DNA of 64,000 nucleotides from Euglena gracilis. Lineage: Eukaryota; Euglenida; Euglenophyceae; Euglenales. Positions 45,447-55,629 of the stretch are shown here, piece by piece. The first letter of the stretch is position 1, and each line of letters starts with the position of its first letter. Where the stretch lies: positions 38,596,654 through 38,660,653 of the forward strand of contig CP154957.1 in the NCBI GenBank assembly GCA_039621445.1. The letters are read 5' to 3'. The notes beneath the pieces were generated by a model. That model was not told the origin of the DNA. It did not search any database and saw only the letters and a program-made list of their open reading frames with translations. The translations under genes were made by a program, and so were the position numbers.

Positions 45447-45901
45447 ACAACCAAAAAAAAATTTTTTCCTTTTTTTTGTGGGGGGGCAGTTGGCTGGGCC
45501 CCCGTTGTTTTTTTGTGTTTTTTTTCTTTTTTTTTCTCTCCTCGGTGGTGCACCCCCCCAGGTTAAGGTCCTGTACGGGGGGGGGGGGCAGGCAAGCGCT
45601 GCCCACCTCAGCCAAAAAGTCGTTTTCAATTTTTTTTGAATGCTCCCTAGGGTGTATCCTGGTACCCCCAGCTCTGTCAGGCGTGGGGGGGGGGGAAGGA
45701 GGTTCATAAATGCCCGAATTCCACTCCACCCCGTCTCTTTCGTCAAGCGTCTGTGGATTTAAAAAATTCACGAATTAAGCGGAGGGCTGGGTTTTTGTTG
45801 AGCCCTCTTCGCTTTGGGAGACCAGGTGCAGCCAACGTGGCCAACCCAGGTTCTGGTTTCTTTTTTTTTCAGGTACGGGGCTGCCCCCCCCCTCCAGGCC
45901 T
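45447..45901. other. Unique spacer at the palindrome centre
   Basis: About 455 bp without inverted partner, rich in T and G runs (for example TTTTTTTGTGGGGGGGCAGT). No coding sequence recognised. Confidence 0.85.
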
Positions 45902-48900
45902 GTACGGTGCTGAATGCCTCCCCCCCCCCCCCCCCGATGGGGGGAACCAACCACCTGACCTCCCCTGGAAAAAAAACGGACCCTGCCCCAGCCTGATTTT
46001 AACCGAAAGACCCTGACTCAGCCTTCGCCTTTGATTTTTATAAATGGCCGGCGACTGACCGCTTGGCAGGAGGAGGCGGAACACCCCGAACGGGAGCTGC
46101 CCCACTTTCAAAAAAAAGCAGGACTTGTGGTCGGCGCCTGGCGCCTGCCCCCACGACAAGGGACCTGGGGGACAGCCACCTGGAAAAAAAACCAGGCCAG
46201 CCCCCCCCCCCCGAGGAGGAACAAACCTGAGACCAAAAACCGGAACGGCCCAGCCCCCTTTCAACAAATGCACTCTGCACCCCTTCCTGAGTGAGGCGAG
46301 AAGAGTTGTAAATATCTCCTTGGGAAGGGGAGTGTGAGTCAGGGGTGCTGAGTCAGGGGTGCTGCCCTTGTAAGTTAACCAACCTCAGGCGCTAACCTTT
46401 AAGGGTAACCCCAGGCGCCCACAGAACTACCAGGGGACTTGGCCTACAGTTTCAATGATGAAACAATTAGGATAATCCCCTCCTAACTGAATTTTAACCT
46501 CTGACCAGAATTTAACCACTGATTTTACAACCTGTCCCGCAGGGCTCTGTCACTACTCTGTCCTTACTCAATCTGATTATCCATTTGTCATTGGCATAAC
46601 TGGTTCAAGTTTCAAGTCAATTCAAGTTTGTCAGTATATTCCTTTGAAGTGGAAGTTGATTATCTGCTCAAGTATTGTGGTCTGAAGTGAAGTCCGAAGC
46701 AGGACTTGTTGCTGTCGGTGTGCCTAAGAATTTTTCACCTGTTCGTCGAAGACTGCTTCACTCAATCCAGCGATCTGACCACGACTTGAAGGCATTTAAG
46801 TGCTTTGAGCAAGACCTACAGGTGTTTTTATACCCGATTTGTGGCCAGAGACCCCCCAAGAACCCACCCCACACCAACCCCGAAAAGGAAAAAGGTCTTT
46901 TCAAACCACAGGAAATGAAACAATTTTAAACAAAGGCCGCGCGGGGATTTGAAATTCAACTGGGCAGGGTGATCAATCCTACGCGGGGACAGGGAAACCC
47001 AATGGACCTGGAATAAGCGGAGCAGCAAAGGGGGTTATCCCGTACAAATCTTCCCCTGCCATGGGCAAAACAAGAGGATTTGACAGTGGGGCCACGGTGG
47101 GTTCCCTGTCCTCCTCCACAAGGTCCACTGTGGGTACCCTGTTTTCCTCCACAAGGTCCAATGTGGGTACCTTGTCCCCCTTGTCCAAGGAAAGGGCCTC
47201 TGTGGGTCCCTTTGGGGGGTCTTCCTGGGGCTGGGTCATGCAGTAAGGCCCTTTTGGGCTGTAGCTGGTTAGCTTCTGGCCCCCAGCGCCTGTAAACTGA
47301 TGCCCCCAGTGGGCTTTAAATTGTTGGCCGTAATGGCCTTGGCCCCCATGGCCTGGTTTGGCTTGATTTGATGTGGGTCTCCAGCTGCATGTGAAGTCTT
47401 GGGGGCCTCTGTGCCCCCCCCCCTTCCCCTTTGAGGGGTTGATAATGGGAAACCTTTTTTGGGTTTTAAACAGACCTTTTTTGCGCCGTCCAGTGGGCAT
47501 GTGCTTGCAGAATTGGCTCCAAGGCCTGGCTGATGTTGTCCCCCTTGGCCCACATTCCATCTCCCCGTACGGGGGTTCTGAATTGCTGGGGACTTTGATG
47601 GAGGACCACCTTGGGGCCTCCATTGCTGCCCCTTTTGGGTGACAGGACCCAACTTCTGGTAGAAGGGGTTTGATTGGTTTTTTCTTTGGTTTCTTGGCCA
47701 CCAATTGCCAAGGGCTGTGGCTGTCCCTTTTTGGGGTTGTGGAAGGTTCTGAAAAGGAAATTTTCTTTTAAGGGAAAGCCACGGATTGCCAGATGGAGGC
47801 CGCACCGGCAGGTTCTGCAGCGTAATCTTCCCGGGCACGGTGTTGTCCAGCTGTTGCTTCTGTTCTCGTAGGTTTTTCATTGTTCATTGAATTCAATCTT
47901 TTTCAAAATCCAATTCAACTTGATGCTTTGATCTTGGCCACAGCTTCAATTCTAAATTCATGGTGTAGATGCTGTTCTAAACGAGGGAGCCGGTTAACCT
48001 TGCCTTTAGGAAGAACACCTTCTCCAGTACGTATTTTTTCCCCAAACTTGACCAAACGTTGAGTAGGTCCTCTCTCTGAATATTATGCTGTCTTGACTTC
48101 TTCTCTTGGTTAGACCTCGTGCGTAGATTTTATTCCTGTCTTCTTGGTGTCGAAGGGCCATGTCGGAATCAGCCAACTCCGGCGAAAAAGGCACACAGCG
48201 CGGACTCCTAACCCACCGCGCCAAAACAATCACAACAAACCGCCGGCGAGCAAGGCATGGCCTCACATTGGAAAAGTGCGGGGCCCAAGGTGTCGGCAAA
48301 GTCCGGGGCCCGAGGCGTCAAGGTGTTTGCAGCTCTTTCTTCTGGTGTCGAAGGGCGTGCCAGCCAACTCAGGCGACAAAGGCACGGAGTGCGACTTCCT
48401 AACACCACGCGCCGAAACAATCACAACAAACCGCCGGCGAGCAAGGCATGGCCTCACAGGGGAAAAGTGCGGAGCCCGAGGTGTTTCTCTTCTTCCGCCT
48501 TTTGGCTGGCTGACTGGCTATAAACGCACTGCGTTTTCGTCTGAACCTGAGAAAAGACTGTGTCCGGCGTTCATGCTGTTGACGTCGGCAGATAAAAGGC
48601 AGAGAAACAGGCAAAGGTCAGATCGGAGGGAATGGAAATGAGACTGGATGCAATGTATCCATACCACCATCACAAAATGTCAAAACCAACGGGCACACAC
48701 ACAGCAGTGCGCTCCGCTGCAGCACGGCGTGCAAAATCACCAATCCTGTGAGAATAAAACTTTTTTTTCTGACTGCCCCCAAATTGCAAACCAAATCCCA
48801 CTTTCAAAACGAAGCAAGGAAAAAAACGACACACCAAAACATGGTGGAAACATCCATACTGGCAGGGCTGATTGCACACACTTAGTAAGCGGTGTGCAAC

Positions 48901-51900
48901 AACCCACAAAAGAATATTCCAAATTGTGGAACATGCAATTTCAGTTTCTCTGGAACTGGCCAAAGAGGAATTTCTTGTGAAATTACCAAAAAAGATTTAA
49001 TAATTAGGAGGGCAAAACACACAGAAAATAAAACTGCAATTTGCCCCAAAACTTTTACCATATCACCATTCTAAATTATCATCCGCAACAAGAAGCAAAA
49101 AAAAATGCATACAAATCCAAATACATAAAAATGCATCCAAATACAATGCACACATTTTTTTTCAAAACACATGGGTCAAAACTTGACACCCAAAGATCGT
49201 CACACCTGTGAGTTGTTAACTGAACCTGTTGTTGTCGTTTGGGAAACCACTGAAAAAAATTCTGATGCAAAAACTCAGCAGGGTGCTGCCCAAGTAACAG
49301 CTTTCCAGCATGACAAATCACTGTGACGTTTTGAAACAGTGGTCTACCTCACTGATGTCCCCAGATTTCAAATAGTGGGGAGTCTCGTTATGTTGCATCA
49401 TAACATTTCTGTCTATTCTTAAACCTTCTGAACTGCGGGCAGCACTTTCAGCAACTTTTGCGGTAATGGGGAAGCCAGTTGTGGTTGTTTTCTGTCAGGC
49501 ACTCCCTGAACAAGCCACCAAACCAAAACCAAAGCAGCTGCATAGGGATGTGCAGTCCGAGCTTGCAACTCATCACACACACACAAAAAAAATCAAACAC
49601 GCTGTCAGCAGACATTGCCTCCCTGATTACTGCCTGGCCTGGCGTCCAGGGTCAGTGTGTCGGTGGGGTCGGATCGTGTCGGATTGTGTCGGGGGGGGGG
49701 GATGGTCAGTTGGGAAAGAGGTTAGAAAAACAGGGTTTGAAAGTGTTGACATTACCCAGCCACCACCTGATTTCAACTGGACTTCAATTGGAACGGGCAA
49801 AACTCAAAGAGGTGGTAAAAAACACCCAGAGGGGGTTCACAGCTGTATGGGAAGGGTTGATGGAAGGATCGACAGCGCCCCCCACAATCCCATCTGAGTG
49901 GGGGGGGGGGGCGAGGGGGGGGGGTCCCAGGCCCCCTTCCCCTCCCCAGGAAGGAGGGGTGCGAGGTATTTTGAAGAACTTAAATAAAACTAAAAGACCA
50001 TGGACATCGGCAATTGAAGCTGTGAAAAGCCATTTCTTAGCCCCTGAAACATCAAAAATAAAAATAACAACATTTCCAGGTTTTGTCCTGAAAAACTGAG
50101 TTTAAAGTGCCCAGAATTTAGTCTGAAAATGAGGCACAGTTGATTGGCTGAAAATGGATGTATCTGCTCACCAGAAAATCCATGTCCAGGGGGGCCATAT
50201 AATGCAATACACTGACACACTTCATTTTGACCTTCTCAGACATACCTTACAACACCACAACCTTGAGCACAACACCTCCACAATTTGTTCTCCTCTGGTG
50301 TCGATCCTTCTCTTGTCTAAGAAACCCGGGGCTTCAAAATCAGCGTGTTCCCAAATATCCCCGCACAAGCGCCAGAAAAAAAATTGGCAGTCTTCAAAAA
50401 GTGCCCAAAACTGCATTTTCAGGTGATTCTTTTCACCAAATTGACAAAATCAGATGATAAAAACATAAGTTTTCCGGCACAAAGAGCCAGGGAAGAAAAG
50501 CTTTTGGGGTTCCAGAGGGGTCACTGGACCCATTCCCCTCGGGTCGGGGGGGGGTCCCTCCCCTCCCCCTGCACAAAACCTACGCTCACTCAATACCCTG
50601 GGAGGCCTCCCTCATTTACTGGGGCACTCACTTCACAAGAAAGAATCCGACGCATTGCAAAATTTGGTGCCCGCCCACCAGGGCTGTACAGGAAGGCCTG
50701 GTGGGGGGGTGGTCGACCCCCACCCAAGAGGTGGGGGGGGGGTCGACCCCCCACCCACCACAGCATTGTCACAGATTTTCTAACAAAATTTTCCCGGCCC
50801 CCCACTTGCCGTAGTGGGGGGGTGGGGGGTGGGGGGTAAACCCGAAAAAATGTTCCTCCGGACCCCCCCAAATAACAGTCATAAGGCCACTTTCGGACTT
50901 TCTTTGTGCAAAGAGTTTTTTTTACCGTTTTTGACCCCACAAGTGACCCCAGTATAGAAAACACATCTCACAGCGATTCGGATCAGTACCCCACTTGTGG
51001 TCGTCTTACAGTCCTTTTTTTGTAGTCCTTTTTTGACTTTCTACAATCGGCCATTTTTGGCCATATTTAGTCTTCTTTTGGCCATCTTAGACAACTGTTG
51101 GCCAATTTTAGCGATTTTCGGCTGCATTTGGGAGTTAAAGACCTTCGAAGGTTCCAGGTCTTTTTTTGGCCCATCTTTCACTGATCTTGGCCAATGTGGC
51201 AGTTTTTACCCATTTGTGCCACTTTAGGCGACTTTTCATTCCTTTTTAACAAAATTTGGCCCATGTTTGCCCATTTTTGGCCGCTTTTGGCCATTTGAAC
51301 AGATGCAGTGGTCATTGGTACAGATTCGGCGAGATTCGGCGGCAAACACCGGTTGATTTGAACAAAAAAAAGCTCAAAATGACCAACGTGACTCAAAATG
51401 TTTTTGAAATATTCCAAACAATGGGTGCCTTCATCAGTGGTTTTTCTCTCAAGAAATCATTTTAGATTGAACATTACCATGCCCCCCCCGGGCTGTTCCC
51501 ATAGGGGGATGGGAATAACTCTGTCTTAGCACTTTTATAAAGAACGTCCCAAAAAAAGTGCTCAAAATGGACATTTTTAGGAGGTTTTCAAAAATTATTT
51601 TTTTTTGGCAAATGTGCTTAAAATTGACCATTGTTTGCGAACATCCAAAAAAGTTCCCAAAATGGCCCCTTTTGGGTTGTCCGAGGTTCGGGTGTGGGAA
51701 CAACTCGGGTCCCCCCTCGTACTGTTCCCAATGGGCTGTATTGGGTCCCTGAGACGGGAATAGCTCGGGGGGGGGGGCAGGTAATTCTTTTCACGAGGTA
51801 CAATACGGTGCAGAACATTTGGCGCACACAGTGTGGAAGCATCCCTGTGTGAAGAAACCTCGGGGGGGGGTGCTCTGACCCCCCTTTTCTATACCAGTAA

Positions 51901-52166
51901 ACCAATGATGCGGAGAAACCTTCGAAGGGGAAACTCTGACCCCCTTTCTAAACCAATAGTGCCCAACGAAGACCAGATTGCAAAACCTTTGCAGAATATG
52001 TCTTTTCGCTTTTTGCTAAAACGTCCCACCACCCTCGCGCCAAAGCGCATCCTAGCAGGGAAGCTGGGTGAGGTCAACAGCGGACATTCGCGGAATAATT
52101 TGGTCGGAGTGGGATGTCATCCGGTGTCACATGATGATAACAAACAGTTGCCCCACCCCTCTGCTC
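45902..52166 (-). repeat. Right arm of a giant palindrome
   Basis: Inverted partner of 39182-45446. It ends outward at CCCCTCTGCTC (52156-52166), where an 81-bp perfect palindrome begins. Confidence 0.95.
46979..47880 (-). pseudogene. Frame-broken copy of the 300-codon ORF
   Basis: It is the inverted counterpart of the ORF at 43468-44370. The N-terminal frame starts at 47880. The C-terminal part is read in another frame ending at 46979. The break coincides with a one-base difference just before the ten-G run (AAA in the left arm, AA here), near 47429. All other parts are almost identical to the left copy. Confidence 0.6.
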
Positions 52167-52246
52167 CGTGGGCAGCGCTATGCGCCTGCCCCCCCCTCCT
52201 TGTCGACGACAAGGAGGGGGGGGCAGGCGCATAGCGCTGCCCACGG
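52166..52246. repeat. 81-bp perfect palindrome at the edge of the giant palindrome
   Basis: The 40-base arms begin CCGTGGGCAGCGCTATGCGC and are mirrored exactly about the central A of TTGTCGACGACAA at 52206. It abuts the right outer end of the giant palindrome and lies 39 bp from the LTR element's target duplication. Confidence 0.97.
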
Positions 52247-52289
52247 ATCCTACTTAGGGGGGGTGGAGTTGGCTGGGCCCCCCTTCTTT

Positions 52290-52795
52290 TGAAAACCCTT
52301 TCTTGGTTCGATATTTTTGCGGATCCTTCGGCCTCGGCTTTTTCTTGAGGCGGCCGCCGGGCTTCGAAGCCAAAATTTTCAATGTTTTCTTTTTTGTCCT
52401 TGGGCTTTTTCCCTTGATCATTGAAATTCATTTTTTTTAATTCTGGTATCTTGCATGCACAAACAGTTTTTTTTTGTAGTATTCACAAGTGCATTGGTGG
52501 GGATAAGAACCCTGTGTGTGAGATTGGGTTTGGAATTGGTGGGTTCGAGTGGGGACTTTCTTAGGTTAATTAGGGAAAATAGGCAAATCCTACTGTGGAA
52601 AATTGGTCGGCCGGTCTTGAAAATTTCAAAGAATCGGCCCAGCAAGGTCAAAAATTGAGTTCAGGCTTTCAAGCCCAACCATAATAATCTTTTCCCTAGG
52701 TTAAATTCGACTGAAAACCAAAAAGTGGTATTTCAGTGATTTTCGGCCCCACTCAGGCAAATTTTGGCCAATTTTTGGGTTAGGACCCCTTTACA
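52290..52795 (-). repeat. 3' LTR of the element (506 bp)
   Basis: On the + strand it begins TGAAAACCCTTTCTTGGTTC and ends GGGGTTAGG-like sequence then CCCCTTTACA. It is almost identical to 58216-58722. It includes the start of the first internal ORF's coding frame (MNFNDQGK on the minus strand). Confidence 0.92.
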
Positions 52796-52806
52796 CTCCC
52801 CCACTT
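52796..52806 (-). promoter_or_regulatory. Polypurine tract-like site
   Basis: Immediately before the 3' LTR, the minus strand reads AAGTGGGGGAG. This is the expected place and composition for priming plus-strand DNA synthesis. Confidence 0.65.
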
Positions 52807-53490
52807 AGAAAAATCTCGGGGATATTTTTTAAAAAACGTAAGTAAAAAGAAGGGGTCCGAACGAAAGAAACAATTTGGTTTGCGGAAAAAAAAGAAAAAA
52901 AGTCGTATGTGTGCGGTTGGTAAGAGCAATGAGAAGGGGGGGCAGCCCAAAAGGCCACCCGCGAAAGTAACGGCGGGGGGGGGGGAGCTGCCCAACGGGC
53001 CACACCGCACCCCGGGGAAGATGGTGCAACGTTGCAACATAAAAGTGGAGCAACGGGGTGGGGCACGGTGCGTTGCAACGGTGCGGTGCCGCCGCCCGTC
53101 GCCTCATGCCGTGCTCCTTCGCCGCCACGGTACCGCGTATGTGTGAGTCGTGTGTTCACAATCACAATAAGGTATGCGGTTTTCTATCCCCAAACACCAC
53201 ACGACACTCATGCTTAGTATGACACTTTGCGGGCACCCAAGGCGGGTCGGGTTGCAACTTCGAAAGTTGCACGCCGAGCCACAAAGGGGCCTAGGCATGG
53301 TTTCGCGGTTCCAACCCTTGCGAACCGTTTTTTTTTTTTTGACCAACCGTCTTTCAAGAAATCTGGGGGTTTGATAAGCTCGCTTTCCATCAGGAATTCT
53401 TTCTCTTGAGGAGCAAACTCCGTTTTGTTTTGTTGGTTGGGATCCCTTTTTTGTTGGGGTTGTTTGCTTAATCCCTTTTTAAGGAGCAAA
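52807..53490 (-). other. Non-coding 3' part of the LTR element interior
   Basis: No ORF of note. It contains GC-rich sequence with GTTGCAAC words near 53028-53085 and a poly-T/A-rich stretch near 53330. Confidence 0.6.
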
Positions 53491-55629
53491 TTACCCTCTT
53501 TTTTTTTTGAAGCGTTGCAACTTTTTTTGTTGGGGGGATTGTTGAATTTCGTGATCTGTTGCTTGTCGCGACCAAACACCAAAAATCAGAATCAACGAAA
53601 ACAACCCCGCAACCCGCGGGATTGGTTCCCCGCAATGACAATTCATCACTTTTCCCACAACCGTAACGGGAAGGTGACTTACGGCCGTTTTTGTGGGGGG
53701 GGTCACATCAACCCGTGCCCTCCCGGGCCATCTCTCAAATCTTGGCCCAAAAATTCCACCTCTTAGAGAAAAAATGCGCTTGGAAAATCTGTCGAACTTT
53801 TGCTTTTCAAAAAGCAAATACAAATCTGTGAAATTCTCATATCCTTGCCATTCCAAAAATTGTTCCTCCGAACCCAAAATTCCTTGGGGGGTACCCACGG
53901 GAGCCTCACCGACAAAATCGTCGGCCATGTCCCATGCCTGGGCAAGTTTCTTTCCCAAAATTCTCTGAAAATTCTGCACACCGTCCTTTACGGGGGGGTT
54001 GGGTTTCACCTCCTCTCCGTAAATAACACCTTTAAAATCCCTGAAGTTATGTCGGTACAACACATCGACTTTTCGTTGGAACGCCCCCCACTCACTCGCC
54101 TCCGAATGAGTGGGGCTCATCCCCATTTTGTTCATTCCAACTTTATTCCTTTCTTCCACACAACACAACCCGTGAAATTGAACAGAATCCACCTCCCACA
54201 CTTGCCCAATAAAAACGTTAGATTTTGTGCCTTGGGTAAAATCGGCAGACTCAAAAATTTTATTGGTCGACCGTTCAACCCATTTTTTCTTCTCTTTCCC
54301 CAAACGGGCGGAAGAAAATTGAAATAATTCACTTTTTTCCACTTGGGAAAAATGAGGGGGTGCAAAAAGCGTTTCAACCCTCCCCTCTTCCTTTTCCACC
54401 TGAAAATTGTCCACTTCCACCACCGTTTCCCAAAATCTGGGGTTCATCCAAATCTCAAATTCGCTTTCGTCATGGGTCATTCGTGGGGGGGTACCCTGGG
54501 GGACCAACACCAAACTCTCCCCCTTTGGAATATGCCTTTCCTCTTTCCCGTCAACCTGAAAAATGACCAAATCTGGGACTCGGTAGTTTTTATGTGACGT
54601 CCCACCAAAAATGTTTCCGCCAAAACGGTGAAAATGTCCTTTGGACCCGGGGATGGTGAACTTGCACCAAAAACCCGGACACAAACGGTTTGGCAAACCC
54701 TCCACCATTCCCCATATACGAGTGGGCTTTTTGTAGTCAAAAGGACCACATTGACAAAAATCAACGTCCAAAAAAATCAGCCCTTTCAAAAATCCACGGT
54801 CCTTCATAAGGCCGTTTCGGGGAATTTTTATGAAAATTCTGAGGGGTTGTAAAAATTGGGTGTTGGAAAGTGTCATTTTTGTGCGAGAACCGGCATACTC
54901 CAAATTTCGTTCACACTTGGTGGGGTCTTGACCATATTTCGTTTTAGGCATGGATGCAAAAGTCAAGTCCACCCCCCCTCCAGATGTTGTTCCCTTAAAA
55001 AGCTTCAAAACCTTTGGTACTTTTGACCCAAAAAATCGCTGGACTTTGTCCACAAAAGTGTTTGACTGTGGCGCAAATATTTTCTGAAACAAATTTTGCG
55101 CTGGGGGCACTTGAACAAAAGTGTTGCCCCTGAAACGTTGGCCACCACTTTTTCCTTGGGCAGTTTCCCAACCTTTGGCATAAAAATTGGTCGTCTCGCC
55201 CCCCATGCCTCGTCCTCCCCCCCCATGGGCATGGGGCCCAAAACTGGGTGCGGGGGGAGCTTGATTTGCATCCAGAATTTTTGTCCAACACTTAGAGGGA
55301 TTATTCCCAACCCTACCACAACACTTACACGGTGCTCTGATTACACAGGTTGTGTGGTTGGGGTTTGGGAGCGGTGCTTCTTTCACCTCTGAAGATTTTT
55401 TTGGCGTTGCCCTCCCTTCTTGACAATTTCTGATGAAATTCTGAGAAAAATTCTCGTTCCGCGTTTTCTGAATGAATTTGGTCCCCCCCATCCAATCGGG
55501 GGGTTGACTCGTTTCAGGGGGGGGGCCCTGGCCCTTTAAATTCCATCCCCCCTCCGTTTGTTCAAGACATCCCTGTGTCATTTCCATGATTTGAGCGGGG
55601 GGGATATGAAAAACGCTGGGGGAAAACAA
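53491..55629 (-). CDS. LTR element ORF 3, 712 codons, zinc-knuckle-like motif
   Basis: The ORF starts with Met at 55629, overlapping ORF 2 by 52 bases in another frame. At about residues 101-114 it contains CKCCGRVGNNPSKC. This has the C-x2-C-x4-x-x4-C spacing of a retroviral-type CCHC zinc knuckle, but with Asn in the His position. Around residues 293-315 is VDFCQCGPFDYKKPTRIWGM, then Cys-x3-Cys and His residues. This resembles a block I associate with C5 cytosine methylase-like ORFs of protists (C-x-Y-G...Y-x-K-P-T-R-I-W); that link is tentative. The C-terminal half (about 350 residues) is charged and unrecognised. The whole frame is open, which at about 99% LTR identity suggests recent coding function. 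Confidence 0.6.
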   Translation of the reverse strand: MFSPSVFHIPPAQIMEMTQGCLEQTEGGWNLKGQGPPPETSQPPDWMGGTKFIQKTRNENFSQNFIRNCQEGRATPKKSSEVKEAPLPNPNHTTCVIRAPCKCCGRVGNNPSKCWTKILDANQAPPAPSFGPHAHGGGGRGMGGETTNFYAKGWETAQGKSGGQRFRGNTFVQVPPAQNLFQKIFAPQSNTFVDKVQRFFGSKVPKVLKLFKGTTSGGGVDLTFASMPKTKYGQDPTKCERNLEYAGSRTKMTLSNTQFLQPLRIFIKIPRNGLMKDRGFLKGLIFLDVDFCQCGPFDYKKPTRIWGMVEGLPNRLCPGFWCKFTIPGSKGHFHRFGGNIFGGTSHKNYRVPDLVIFQVDGKEERHIPKGESLVLVPQGTPPRMTHDESEFEIWMNPRFWETVVEVDNFQVEKEEGRVETLFAPPHFSQVEKSELFQFSSARLGKEKKKWVERSTNKIFESADFTQGTKSNVFIGQVWEVDSVQFHGLCCVEERNKVGMNKMGMSPTHSEASEWGAFQRKVDVLYRHNFRDFKGVIYGEEVKPNPPVKDGVQNFQRILGKKLAQAWDMADDFVGEAPVGTPQGILGSEEQFLEWQGYENFTDLYLLFEKQKFDRFSKRIFSLRGGIFGPRFERWPGRARVDVTPPTKTAVSHLPVTVVGKVMNCHCGEPIPRVAGLFSLILIFGVWSRQATDHEIQQSPQQKKLQRFKKKRG

